Positions 1 to 6,236 of a stretch of 10,194 bases of DNA are shown here, piece by piece. Numbering within the stretch: position 1 is the first letter of the stretch; every line of letters begins with the position of its first letter. The DNA is from Verrucomicrobiota bacterium (GTDB lineage Bacteria; Verrucomicrobiota; Verrucomicrobiia; Opitutales; Opitutaceae): NCBI GenBank assembly GCA_023426435.1, contig JAFAAS010000019.1, positions 1-10,194 of the forward strand. Direction: 5' to 3'. The position numbers were made by a program, and so were the translations under genes. The notes beneath the pieces were generated by a model. That model was not told the origin of the DNA and did not search any database. It saw only the letters and a list, made by a program, of their open reading frames with translations.

Positions 1-349
1 GGGCGAAACGGCGATCGAAGACGGTGCGGGCGAAGGCCTCGCGTTGAGCGGGATCGCCATGGCGTTCGACGGTCGTGAACGCGTCGGAGGCGCGGAGAGA
101 ATCGATGAACGCGGCGGCGGCGCGATCGTCGGGCGGTGTTTCGGAATCTGGATCATCGAGCGCGAGCAGGACGACGCGGGCCTGGACATCGGCCGTGAGA
201 CCGCGCACGAGCGAGAGTTCGGGGGCGCGTTCGTCGGCGGGGAGGAGATCGAGAATATCCGTCGTGATGTCGCGGGCGGGATCGAGCAGCGCGAGGCGGA
301 TCAGGCAGACGAGAACGAAGACGGCGAGGGCGAGGCGGGCGGCGAGCAC
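1..349 (-). CDS. MMPL/RND-family exporter, N-terminal part (runs off left edge)
   Basis: This is the N-terminus of a membrane exporter of the MMPL/RND type, the last gene of the polyene operon visible here. The frame is open from the LolA-like stop to position 1. From the GTG at 349 it reads a hydrophobic segment (AARLALAVFVLVCLIRLALL) and then ITTDILDLLPADERAPEL, the usual 'TDILxLLP' motif after the first transmembrane helix of this family, followed by the start of a periplasmic domain. In aryl polyene clusters such a protein works next to a LolA-like carrier and is thought to move the lipid-linked pigment out of the inner membrane. The start is uncertain: there is no ATG, GTG or TTG in frame between 409 and 349, but a CTG at 409 overlaps the upstream stop (CTGA) and has a weak AGG about 11 bases before it. 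The C-terminus is outside the window. Confidence 0.8.
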   Translation of the reverse strand, partial: MLAARLALAVFVLVCLIRLALLDPARDITTDILDLLPADERAPELSLVRGLTADVQARVVLLALDDPDSETPPDDRAAAAFIDSLRASDAFTTVERHGDPAQREAFARTVFDRRFA

Positions 350-405
350 AGCGGAAGGGCGAAGGATGAGGCGGCTCGCGAGCGGGCTCTCGGTGCCGAG
401 GAGCG

Positions 406-1047
406 TCAGCGGAAGTAGCGCCTCAGATCGGCGGAGGAGAATTCGACGTTGTCGCGCGCGTCGCGGATGAGGATCTCGATGCGTTGTTCGGCCGAGCGGG
501 TGAATTCGATGCGTTCGAGAATGCCCTCGCGACCTGAGAGGGTGATCGCACCGAGCGAACCGGCGCGGGACGCGTCGCGCGCGACGAGTTGCAGGATCCA
601 ATCGCTGCCGGTGCGTTCGCCGGAAAAAGCGAAGTCCTGCTGCAGGGCGGCCAAGTCGAAGTGAAGCACATCGACCATGATCGATGCCGCTGCCTGGACA
701 CGGGCGTGGTCGGGTGGAGTGCGGGTGCGTCCGGCGGCGTCGCGCATGACGATGCCTTGATCGTCGCCGATGAGCGTTTGGGGATTGGGCGCGAGATAGC
801 GGAGGCTGAGGCCGCGACCCGGAGCGAGGCGGAGCTCGCCGGTGAGCACGACGGGTTTCTTGCGGAACGAGAAGTGTCGCCGTTCTTCGAATACGGCGAT
901 CCGGCTCGTCCCGGCGGAAAGGGCGTCGAAGATGTCGCGCCAGTGCGGATCGTCGGCGGGATCGGCGATCGCGGGTAGTGCGGCGGGCGCGCGGGCGGCG
1001 GCGAGCGCGAAAACGATGCCGGCGAGAAGAAGGCGGGCGAAATTCAT
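406..1047 (-). CDS. LolA-like outer-membrane lipoprotein carrier protein
   Basis: The predicted protein has 213 residues. Residues 1-22 form a Sec-type signal peptide (short basic start, LLLAGIVFALAAARA, Ala-rich cleavage region) with no lipobox Cys, so it should be a soluble periplasmic protein. The mature part has the LolA/LolA-like pattern: an early FEERRHFSFRKKPVVLTGEL strand pair (about 53-72), a GRGLSLRYLAPNPQTL stretch (about 77-92), then a later half ending in VEFSSADLRRYFR. LolA carries lipoproteins between the membranes; the relatives in aryl polyene clusters probably carry the lipid-anchored polyene. The ATG overlaps the glycosyltransferase stop as ATGA, which points to translational coupling. 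The family call is by pattern; the cargo is inferred from the neighbours. Confidence 0.85.
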   Translation of the reverse strand: MNFARLLLAGIVFALAAARAPAALPAIADPADDPHWRDIFDALSAGTSRIAVFEERRHFSFRKKPVVLTGELRLAPGRGLSLRYLAPNPQTLIGDDQGIVMRDAAGRTRTPPDHARVQAAASIMVDVLHFDLAALQQDFAFSGERTGSDWILQLVARDASRAGSLGAITLSGREGILERIEFTRSAEQRIEILIRDARDNVEFSSADLRRYFR

Positions 1048-1811
1048 GAGAGCTGGGGCGCGCGCCGCATGCGCACGAGCGAGATCCAGCGCCAGAAGGC
1101 GAGTTGCGGGAGCAGACGCAGGTGGAGCCAGATCATCTTTGCGTTGTCGCGAACGTAGTTGAAATGGGATACGCCTCCGTCGCTTCGCGCGATGTAGCGG
1201 CACGGCGCGGGCAGGTTGAGGGTGGGAACGCCTTCCCAGACCATGCGGACGGCGACTTCCGGATCGAAGTCGAAGCCGCGGGCGAAACGGGTGGAGTCGA
1301 GCGCGCGTTTGAGCGCGGCGGCGGGATAGACGCGGAAGCCGAAGAGCGGGTCGTCGATGCCGCGGCCGAGAATTTCGAGGCGGGCGAAACCGACGCTGAC
1401 CTTGCGGCCGTAGAGGCGTTCGAGCGGAGCTTCGGGGCCGAAGATGGGGCGGCCGAGGATCAAGGCGTCGGGATTGCGCTGCGACACCTCCATGAACGGG
1501 CGAATGTGCGCGGCGGAGTGCTGGCCGTCGGCGTCCATCGTGAGCACGTGCGTGAAACCGGCTTGCAGAGCGGCTTCGACGCCCGTGGCGACGGCGGCGC
1601 CCTTGCCGCCGTTTTCGGGACGGACGATCACGCGAAGGCGGGGATCGCGCTGGGCGAGTTCGAGGATCGGTTGTTCGCTGCGATCGTCGCTGCCGTCGAT
1701 CACGACCCAGACCGGATTCCACTGACGCAGCGCGTCGCGCACCGTTGACGCCAGGCGGACGCCGGTGTTGTAGGAAGGAATAAGGAGGAGGTGAGTGGAC
1801 GACGGAGGCAT
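1044..1811 (-). CDS. Family 2 glycosyltransferase (dolichyl-phosphate mannose synthase-like)
   Basis: The predicted protein has 255 residues with a GT-A fold signature: LLLIPSYNTG at residues 8-17, an acidic VVIDGSDD motif around 36-43, the ENGGKGAAVATG nucleotide-sugar loop, and the metal-binding DADGQH at 93-98. FGFRVYP and the SHFNYVRDNAKMI region follow. There is no long C-terminal membrane domain, so it is a short soluble or peripheral type. Such enzymes use an activated sugar; in aryl polyene clusters they are thought to glycosylate the polyene lipid or its anchor. The ATG at 1811 places the first beta strand directly after the start as in relatives; an in-frame ATG at 1895 would add an unconserved 28-residue extension and overlap a small ORF. 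No good ribosome binding site precedes either. It overlaps the LolA-like gene by four bases. Confidence 0.88.
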   Translation of the reverse strand: MPPSSTHLLLIPSYNTGVRLASTVRDALRQWNPVWVVIDGSDDRSEQPILELAQRDPRLRVIVRPENGGKGAAVATGVEAALQAGFTHVLTMDADGQHSAAHIRPFMEVSQRNPDALILGRPIFGPEAPLERLYGRKVSVGFARLEILGRGIDDPLFGFRVYPAAALKRALDSTRFARGFDFDPEVAVRMVWEGVPTLNLPAPCRYIARSDGGVSHFNYVRDNAKMIWLHLRLLPQLAFWRWISLVRMRRAPQLS

Positions 1812-1821
1812 GACTCGCTTT

Positions 1822-1947
1822 TCAAACGAGACACGGAGAACCGGTTGATTGCTCCGCGAAGCGGTGTTCGACGAACGCGGCTGGCGCGCGGACATTGAAC
1901 CGCAGCCAGGAGAAGGCGAAGAGGCTGATCGGGGCGGAGCGTCTCAT
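1822..1947 (-). CDS. Possible small ORF (41 aa) coupled to the acyltransferase stop
   Basis: This short ORF starts with an ATG that overlaps the acyltransferase stop as ATGA, the same junction used between the glycosyltransferase and the LolA-like gene, and ends ten bases before the glycosyltransferase start at 1811. Its product has a basic start (MRRSAP), a short hydrophobic stretch (ISLFAFSWLRF) and a polar tail ending TGSPCLV. It fits neatly in an otherwise unexplained gap of about 130 bases in a tightly packed operon. I do not recognise a family. It could be a real micro-protein, a coupling ORF that lets ribosomes reach the glycosyltransferase start, or chance in GC-rich DNA. Confidence 0.3.
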   Translation of the reverse strand: MRRSAPISLFAFSWLRFNVRAPAAFVEHRFAEQSTGSPCLV

Positions 1948-2909
1948 GCGGCGGCGGCGGAGGAGGCGGGCTGGACAACGCGCGGCGTGGGAGCGTCGGC
2001 TGATGTCAGCGCGGGACTGAGCGGGATGAAATTGAACCAGAGGTAAGGGTTTTCGCGCAGCAGCGATTCGAGTTGGTGGAGGAAGGTTTGAAAATGGGCG
2101 CGGGCGCGAGCGAGGTTGTGTTCGCGCGAAGGACCATCGGGTTCGAAAACCGGCGAGGCGTGGAGGAGCGATTCGTTTTTCGCGCCCGGAACGCTGAGGC
2201 AGAAGATCACGGGCATGCGGAACACGAGCGAGAGATGATAGATCGTGAACGGCATGAGCCGACGGACGCCGAGGAAATCGAAAGGTTCGACCTTGGAGCT
2301 GTGTTCGATGCGATCGCACATCATCGCGATGGAGCTGCCGGATTGGGCGGCGTTTTTGAGCGCGAAGAGGAGGGTTTCGGTTTCGTTGACCCAGACGTAG
2401 GTGACCCACTGGCCGAAGCGGTCGGAAAGACGATGGGTGTCGCGGGAGTTGCCGACCCGCAGCCGGATCATGTGCACGTGCCGGCGAAATTCGCCGAGGA
2501 GAAAACCGAGCAGGTCGGAGTTGCCGAAGTGGATGGTGCCGAGCAATGCGGGGCGGTCGGTGCGCATCAGGGCGCGAAACGATTCGAAACTCGGCTGGGG
2601 CGTGCAGCGGTGATCGCCTGTCTCGGCGGCGTGGATACGCGTCATCAGCACGCGACTGTAAGTGTAGAAATGCCGCCAGGCCTCGTGGAGCCGCGCGCGC
2701 CGACCAAGGATGCTGGAAAGATAAGCGTGGGAATGCCGGCGCTGGATCGGCATGAAGGCGAGAGCGCACGCGGAGCCGATGCCGAGCAGCGGTTGCAGGA
2801 GAAAGTCGGGAAGCGCGCGGTCGAGCAGCCGCAGAAAATCGTAGCCCCAGGCGGGACCGGGATTGCGCATCGCGGGAGGCGAAGAGGAAGCGGGCCGGCT
2901 CAATTCCAT
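1944..2909 (-). CDS. LpxL/HtrB-like lysophospholipid acyltransferase of the polyene operon
   Basis: The predicted protein has 321 residues and belongs to the LpxL/HtrB-like acyltransferase group. Key features are a WGYDFLRLLDRALPDF start typical of the aryl polyene acyltransferases, a hydrophobic region LLQPLLGIGSACALAFMP that may anchor it in the membrane, the catalytic HX4D motif in LGTIHFGNSDLL, and a late PYLWFNFIPLSP motif. It would transfer the acyl chain from the carrier protein onto a lipid acceptor at the inner membrane. The Ala-rich tail (PASSAAAA) is unconserved. The ATG at 2909 overlaps the end of the upstream gene by ten bases; an ATG at 2870 (MRNPGPAWGYDF) is an equally possible start. 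Neither has a Shine-Dalgarno site. The stop forms ATGA with a 41-codon ORF. Confidence 0.88.
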   Translation of the reverse strand: MELSRPASSSPPAMRNPGPAWGYDFLRLLDRALPDFLLQPLLGIGSACALAFMPIQRRHSHAYLSSILGRRARLHEAWRHFYTYSRVLMTRIHAAETGDHRCTPQPSFESFRALMRTDRPALLGTIHFGNSDLLGFLLGEFRRHVHMIRLRVGNSRDTHRLSDRFGQWVTYVWVNETETLLFALKNAAQSGSSIAMMCDRIEHSSKVEPFDFLGVRRLMPFTIYHLSLVFRMPVIFCLSVPGAKNESLLHASPVFEPDGPSREHNLARARAHFQTFLHQLESLLRENPYLWFNFIPLSPALTSADAPTPRVVQPASSAAAA

Positions 2910-3565
2910 GCGAGGGTCAGGATCAGGCCGGGAGCGACCGGATGAGAGAGCGGTTCGCGTTGGACGAGGGCGGAGAAGAAGCGCGGAAGGCGGAGTTCGG
3001 CTTCGAGCGCGGATTCGGCGGCGTCGGTTTGTTCGAGGCGAAGCGAGCCGATCGCGTTGACGGAATCGGAAGAGAGCGCGAGAGCGAAGGCGAAGGTTTC
3101 GTTGCTGGCGGCCTCGTGTTCGAGGAGCCACGTGCCGCGTTCTTCGCCGCCGCAGAGCAGGGTGCGCGACGTGGGGGCGAGGAGTGCGGATTGGACGGCG
3201 TGCGCGACGAGATGTCGGTGGCCGGTGTGCGGAAAAAAATGGCGGATCGGCTGCTGGCGGGCGATGAGGACCTGTTGGACGCCGCTCGGATGAATGGACG
3301 TTTGGAAAAGCGTCGGACTCGGAGTGGGAAAGCTCGTGAGGTAATCCTCGAGGGCGCGGGTTTCGCCGTAAACGGAAGCGTAAACGACGGTGTCGTTTTC
3401 CGTGGGAGCGAGAGGGTGGAGAACTCCGCCGAGAAGGAGCCCGAGCTGGGTCATGCGCCGGGTGGCATTGCGCGGAAACGCGTCGCGCAAGCGCTCGCGC
3501 GTGGCGGCGAGTTCTTCGGCACCGGGGGCGTCGGTGCGGAGGGCGACGATATGGCGTTCGAGCAT
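2900..3565 (-). CDS. Short ketoacyl-synthase-like protein, chain-length-factor type (ApeC-like)
   Basis: The predicted protein has 221 residues, about half a normal ketoacyl synthase, and fits the 'ketoacyl synthase N-terminal domain' proteins (Pfam Ketoacyl-synt_2) found in aryl polyene operons. The supporting pattern is an RRMTQLGLLLGGVL helix, a TVVYASVYGETRALEDYL strand and helix, then SPTLFQTSIHPSGVQQVLIA, where standard synthases lead to the active site, and ARTLLCGGEE-like strands later. I see no catalytic Cys motif like that in the neighbouring synthase, so it is more likely a partner that pairs with the full synthase and tunes chain length than an enzyme by itself. It begins 58 bases after the synthase stop, behind a pyrimidine-rich spacer. 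It is short by family design, so I do not call it a pseudogene. Confidence 0.78.
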   Translation of the reverse strand: MLERHIVALRTDAPGAEELAATRERLRDAFPRNATRRMTQLGLLLGGVLHPLAPTENDTVVYASVYGETRALEDYLTSFPTPSPTLFQTSIHPSGVQQVLIARQQPIRHFFPHTGHRHLVAHAVQSALLAPTSRTLLCGGEERGTWLLEHEAASNETFAFALALSSDSVNAIGSLRLEQTDAAESALEAELRLPRFFSALVQREPLSHPVAPGLILTLAWN

Positions 3566-3623
3566 GCGAGAGAGGCGCGCGACGGGGGAAAGAGAACGAT
3601 AGAGAGGAAAGAGAAAGGCAGAC

Positions 3624-4838
3624 TTACGCCGGGGTGAGGAGGCAGGCGGCGTGAGCGCCGCCGAAGGCATTGCTGGTGAGCAACACGGCATCGAACGCGG
3701 CGGTGGAAAACGGTTCCGCGGCGACGTTGTCGCGGAAGAACGGCTCGGCGCTTCCGATGGTGCCGGGAGCGCGGCCGGCGCGGAGCGATTCGACGGCGAG
3801 CGCGAGTTCGACGAGGCCGCAACTGCCCAGCGTATGGCCGAGGCTGCCTTTCCAGGAGACAAGCGGTGCGGACGGGAAGAGGTGGGCGAGGGTTTCGGCT
3901 TCGAGACGGCCGGCTTCGAGGGTGCCGGTGCCGTGGCCTTTGATCCAGAGGCGGCGGTCGCGCGCGGCCGCAACGAGCGGCTGGAGGCAGGCGGCGAAAC
4001 CGGAGCCATCGGCGCGGTTCGCGGTGAAGTGATGCATCTCGTTGTAGAGCGATTGCTCGTGGAGCAGGAACGTGTCGCGGGCGGACGAGGCGGAAGAAGA
4101 TTCGGGGCGTTCGAGGACGGCGAAGGCGGCGCCGTCGCCGAGACCGATCGAACCGGTGTCGCGCGCGGCGTAAGGGGCGGGAAATCCGCTGTTCAGGATT
4201 TTAAGCGCGTGAAAGCCGCCGGCGACGAACGGACTGACGAAATCGAACGTGAAAACCAGGGCGCGATCGGCGAGGCCGGCGTGCAGGGCGCGCGTGGCGA
4301 GAAGCAGGCCGAGGTGGGCGGAGACGCAGGCGTGGGAAAGGATGGCGACATTGGCGCCCCAGCCGAAGCGCTGGCGTATCAGATCGACGGATGCGAACGG
4401 CGTGCCGGAGGCGAGATGCGCGGGATCGCGGGTGCGTTGAAATGCGTAGAGGCTGCCGACGCCGAAGTTGGAACTCGTGACGAAAACGGGAAGACGCGGG
4501 GCGCCCCAGTCGGCGGCGGGAATCCGGGCGGCGAGAGTGTCGAGCGGTGCGAGCCAGTTGGGCGGGGCCGTTTCGTCGAGCGAGCGTTGAGGGAGGACGG
4601 CGAGAGGAACGGAGTCGCCGCCGTCGCGGCCGAGAACGGGATGAGGTTGAAGGGCGCGCTGTTCGGAGAGGAGCGCGGTGTGCGTGGCGGCGGCGTCGCC
4701 GAGCGCGGTGAGGCAGCCGGTGGCGGCGAGGCGGATCGCAGGAGGAGAGGAGCAGGGAGCAAGGGGCACGGAGCAGGAGGACGTGCGAAGGATCACGCAA
4801 AGGAGGCGTGAGTGGCGCGTTGGGACGACGCGCCCCAC
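3624..4838 (-). CDS. Beta-ketoacyl-ACP synthase of the polyene operon
   Basis: This is the main chain-elongating condensing enzyme. Counted from the GTG at 4838 (404 residues), it has the nucleophile Cys171 in ILSHACVSAHLG, His302 in KGHGTGTLEAG, Lys330 and His335 in WKGSLGHTLGSCG, and a C-terminal NAFGGAHA glycine loop, so the Cys-His-His set is intact. It would condense malonyl-ACP with a growing chain on the ACP encoded just upstream. The start is doubtful. GTG 4838 directly abuts the ACP stop (TAG then GTG, no gap), but the first 30 residues come from purine/pyrimidine-skewed, repeat-like DNA and look unlike the family; GTG codons at 4796 and 4769 are alternatives, and the conserved domain begins near AIRLAATGCLTALG. 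No Shine-Dalgarno site helps the choice. Confidence 0.9.
   Translation of the reverse strand: MGRVVPTRHSRLLCVILRTSSCSVPLAPCSSPPAIRLAATGCLTALGDAAATHTALLSEQRALQPHPVLGRDGGDSVPLAVLPQRSLDETAPPNWLAPLDTLAARIPAADWGAPRLPVFVTSSNFGVGSLYAFQRTRDPAHLASGTPFASVDLIRQRFGWGANVAILSHACVSAHLGLLLATRALHAGLADRALVFTFDFVSPFVAGGFHALKILNSGFPAPYAARDTGSIGLGDGAAFAVLERPESSSASSARDTFLLHEQSLYNEMHHFTANRADGSGFAACLQPLVAAARDRRLWIKGHGTGTLEAGRLEAETLAHLFPSAPLVSWKGSLGHTLGSCGLVELALAVESLRAGRAPGTIGSAEPFFRDNVAAEPFSTAAFDAVLLTSNAFGGAHAACLLTPA
4741..4780. repeat. GGAGCAGG-like purine-rich repeat tract in the synthase 5' end
   Basis: The plus strand here is a run of imperfect GGAGCAGG/GGAGCAAGG units. It lies in the doubtful N-terminal part of the ketoacyl synthase gene, between the candidate GTG starts. 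It resembles low-complexity intergenic repeats more than conserved coding DNA, and suggests that the true 5' end of the synthase has been rewritten by such a repeat, or that the gene starts inside or after it. Confidence 0.4.
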
Positions 4839-5114
4839 CTAGGCCGGGACGCGGTCGGCGGGGGCGCGGGACCGGACGAAATCGGCGAGGTGAGCGACGC
4901 TGGCGAGGGCGGCGCGGGATTCCTCGCTGCTGGAAATTTTGATGCCGAATTCCTTTTCGAGGGTGACCACGAGTTCGAGGGCGTCGATCGAGTCGAGGTT
5001 GAGACCGGAGCCGATGAGCGGATCGTCGTCGCCGATGTCTTCGGGCTGAAGGTCGTCGAGCTTCAGCGTGCGAACGATGAGCTGTTTGAGTTGGGCGCGG
5101 AGCGGATCGGACAT
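4839..5114 (-). CDS. Acyl carrier protein
   Basis: The predicted protein has 91 residues and is acidic and mostly helical. The 4'-phosphopantetheine attachment Ser42 lies in NLDSIDALELV at the start of helix II, and TLEKEFGIKI follows as the usual recognition helix region. It would carry the growing polyene chain as a thioester for the adjacent ketoacyl synthase. The ATG at 5114 begins seven bases after the methyltransferase stop; the open frame extends further upstream but only as the shadow of the methyltransferase. Aryl polyene clusters often have two ACP genes; only this one is visible. The extended AspIle-containing helix and the C-terminal RAPADRVPA tail are typical of pathway-specific rather than primary fatty-acid ACPs, though this last point is inference. 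Confidence 0.93.
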   Translation of the reverse strand: MSDPLRAQLKQLIVRTLKLDDLQPEDIGDDDPLIGSGLNLDSIDALELVVTLEKEFGIKISSSEESRAALASVAHLADFVRSRAPADRVPA

Positions 5115-5121
5115 GGTGATG

Positions 5122-5871
5122 TCAGGTGATTTTGGATACAGGCGCGGGTTTGGCGGCGCTGTATTCGCTGAAAAGGCCGAGCATCGCGGTGCGTTTGACG
5201 TCGGCAAAGCCGGTCGCGCGAAGGGCGTCGAGGACCGAGACCGGCGGAACGCAGGCGTCCATCGTTTCCCAGAAGTAAACCATCATGTCGCGCGCGGCGC
5301 GGCTGCGGGTGAAGAGCTGGGTGAGCGAAGGATAGATTTTCCCGAAGTAGAGTTTGAAGAGGGCGGCGCCGAAACGGCTGGAAGGTTTGGTGACCTCGAG
5401 GATCAGGAGGCGTCCGCCGGGTTTGAGGACGCGGAAGTATTCGGAGAACGCGGCGTCGAGCGTGGTGACGTGACGCAGCGCGTAGCCCATGGCGAGGAAA
5501 TCGAAGGAGTTGTCGGCGAACGGCAGTTGTTCGGCGCGGCCGACGACGAAGCGGGCGGGCAGTTTTTGGCGGGCGACGCCGAGCATACCCTCGCTGGGGT
5601 CGAGGCAGGTGATGGTGTCGGCGGAGCCGAGGACTTTTTGCGCGGCGGTGGCGACAAGGCCGGTGCCGCAGGCGACATCGAGAAGTTGGTGTCCGCGTTT
5701 GAGGCCGTGGCGTTGGAGCGCCCAGCGGCGGTAGAATGAGCCGCTGCGAAGAAACCCCCAATCGACGACGCTATCGTAGTGTTGTGCACCGGCGTCGAAG
5801 AGGCGGTTTACGAATGCCGGTTTTTCCTCGGTGGTGGCGTAATGGGCGTCGAGGGGGGGATGGGGGAGCAT
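5122..5871 (-). CDS. UbiE/MenG-like class I SAM-dependent methyltransferase
   Basis: The predicted protein has 249 residues with a Rossmann-type methyltransferase core: motif I LLDVACGTGLVATAA (63-77), the acidic DPSEGML loop (91-97) binding S-adenosylmethionine, RAEQLPFADNSFDF (112-125), ALRHV (131-135) and YFRVLKPGGRLLILE (145-159). These last two are typical of the UbiE/COQ5 group. As first gene of the polyene operon it more likely methylates the aryl head group than a quinone, since no quinone gene is near; that is inference from context. The ATG at 5871 gives the normal family length; the longer open frame reads back through the tRNA and is not real. It is 89 bases downstream of the tRNA-His 3' end, and seven bases precede the ACP gene. 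Confidence 0.88.
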   Translation of the reverse strand: MLPHPPLDAHYATTEEKPAFVNRLFDAGAQHYDSVVDWGFLRSGSFYRRWALQRHGLKRGHQLLDVACGTGLVATAAQKVLGSADTITCLDPSEGMLGVARQKLPARFVVGRAEQLPFADNSFDFLAMGYALRHVTTLDAAFSEYFRVLKPGGRLLILEVTKPSSRFGAALFKLYFGKIYPSLTQLFTRSRAARDMMVYFWETMDACVPPVSVLDALRATGFADVKRTAMLGLFSEYSAAKPAPVSKIT

Positions 5872-5960
5872 GGGCTGAGTGCGCCATGCTGGATCAAACC
5901 GCTGACGCGATTCGAAGGACAGCCGCCCGGCCAACTGGTTGCCGTTGCAGGGCGAGAAAA

Positions 5961-6038
5961 TGGGGCGGCCAACGGGACTTGAACCCGCGACCCCAAGATC
6001 CACAATCTTGTGCTCTAACCAACTGAGCTATGGCCGCC
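5961..6038 (-). tRNA. tRNA-His (anticodon GTG), CCA encoded
   Basis: Read on the minus strand this folds as a full cloverleaf. The acceptor stem GGCGGCCA pairs with TGGCCGCC over eight base pairs, including the extra G at position -1 paired with C73, the hallmark of tRNA-His. The anticodon stem CAAGA/TCTTG encloses loop TTGTGGA with anticodon GTG, the D arm has AGCTCAGTTGGTTAGAGC, and the T loop contains GGTTCAAGTCC. The CCA end is genomically encoded at 5963-5961. The plus-strand reading frame across this gene is an artefact. Confidence 0.97.
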
Positions 6039-6236
6039 GTAAAGGGAGGCGGAATTTCGCGAGGCAGTTTGAGGGTGTCAACCTCGGGTTTTGCGCCGCT
6101 TGGATCGATTTGGGCGGAGAGCGAAAGTTTTTCGAAAACGGAGATTTCGCGCAGGAAATGCAGAGCGGTGTTAAAACGCGGCTAAACGAGGGGCTGCGGC
6201 TACGTGCGGGGGCGAGGAGGAACGATAGGAAGGAGC
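6039..6236. other. Divergent intergenic region
   Basis: This spacer separates the minus-strand tRNA/polyene unit from the plus-strand genes. It holds the tRNA promoter on its left side. It also contains nested inverted repeats, GCGAAA (6121-6126) with TTTCGC (6145-6150) around GTTTT-TCG-AAAAC (6127-6139), which could be an operator or chance. No clear plus-strand -35/-10 pair was found. At its right end AGGAAGGAG (6227-6235) is a purine-rich ribosome binding site for the ATG at 6237. Confidence 0.5.
6053..6081 (-). promoter_or_regulatory. Probable sigma70-type promoter of tRNA-His
   Basis: On the minus strand a perfect TTGACA (6081-6076) is followed by a 17-base spacer and GAAATT (6058-6053), a moderate -10 match with the key A and final T. 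The expected start, about seven bases on, lies near 6046, eight bases before the mature tRNA end. No separate promoter is obvious between the tRNA and the methyltransferase gene, so this promoter may also feed the polyene operon. Confidence 0.6.

Noticed and set aside
1104..1748. A plus-strand open frame of 214 codons opposite the glycosyltransferase
   Set aside because: Antisense shadow; no motif, and the opposite strand has a clear glycosyltransferase signature.
2900..4009. Longer 369-residue version of the chain-length-factor gene
   Set aside because: Its first 148 residues are a Ser/Pro/Arg-rich shadow of the ketoacyl synthase gene; the family pattern begins only after the ATG at 3565.
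3651..4811. A 386-codon plus-strand open frame opposite the ketoacyl synthase
   Set aside because: Antisense shadow of a gene with all catalytic residues present; its composition (Gly, Ala, Glu, Arg) is that of a GC-rich complement.
6121..6150. Nested inverted repeats in the divergent spacer as a terminator
   Set aside because: The stems are short and no T run follows on either strand; chance or an operator is as likely.
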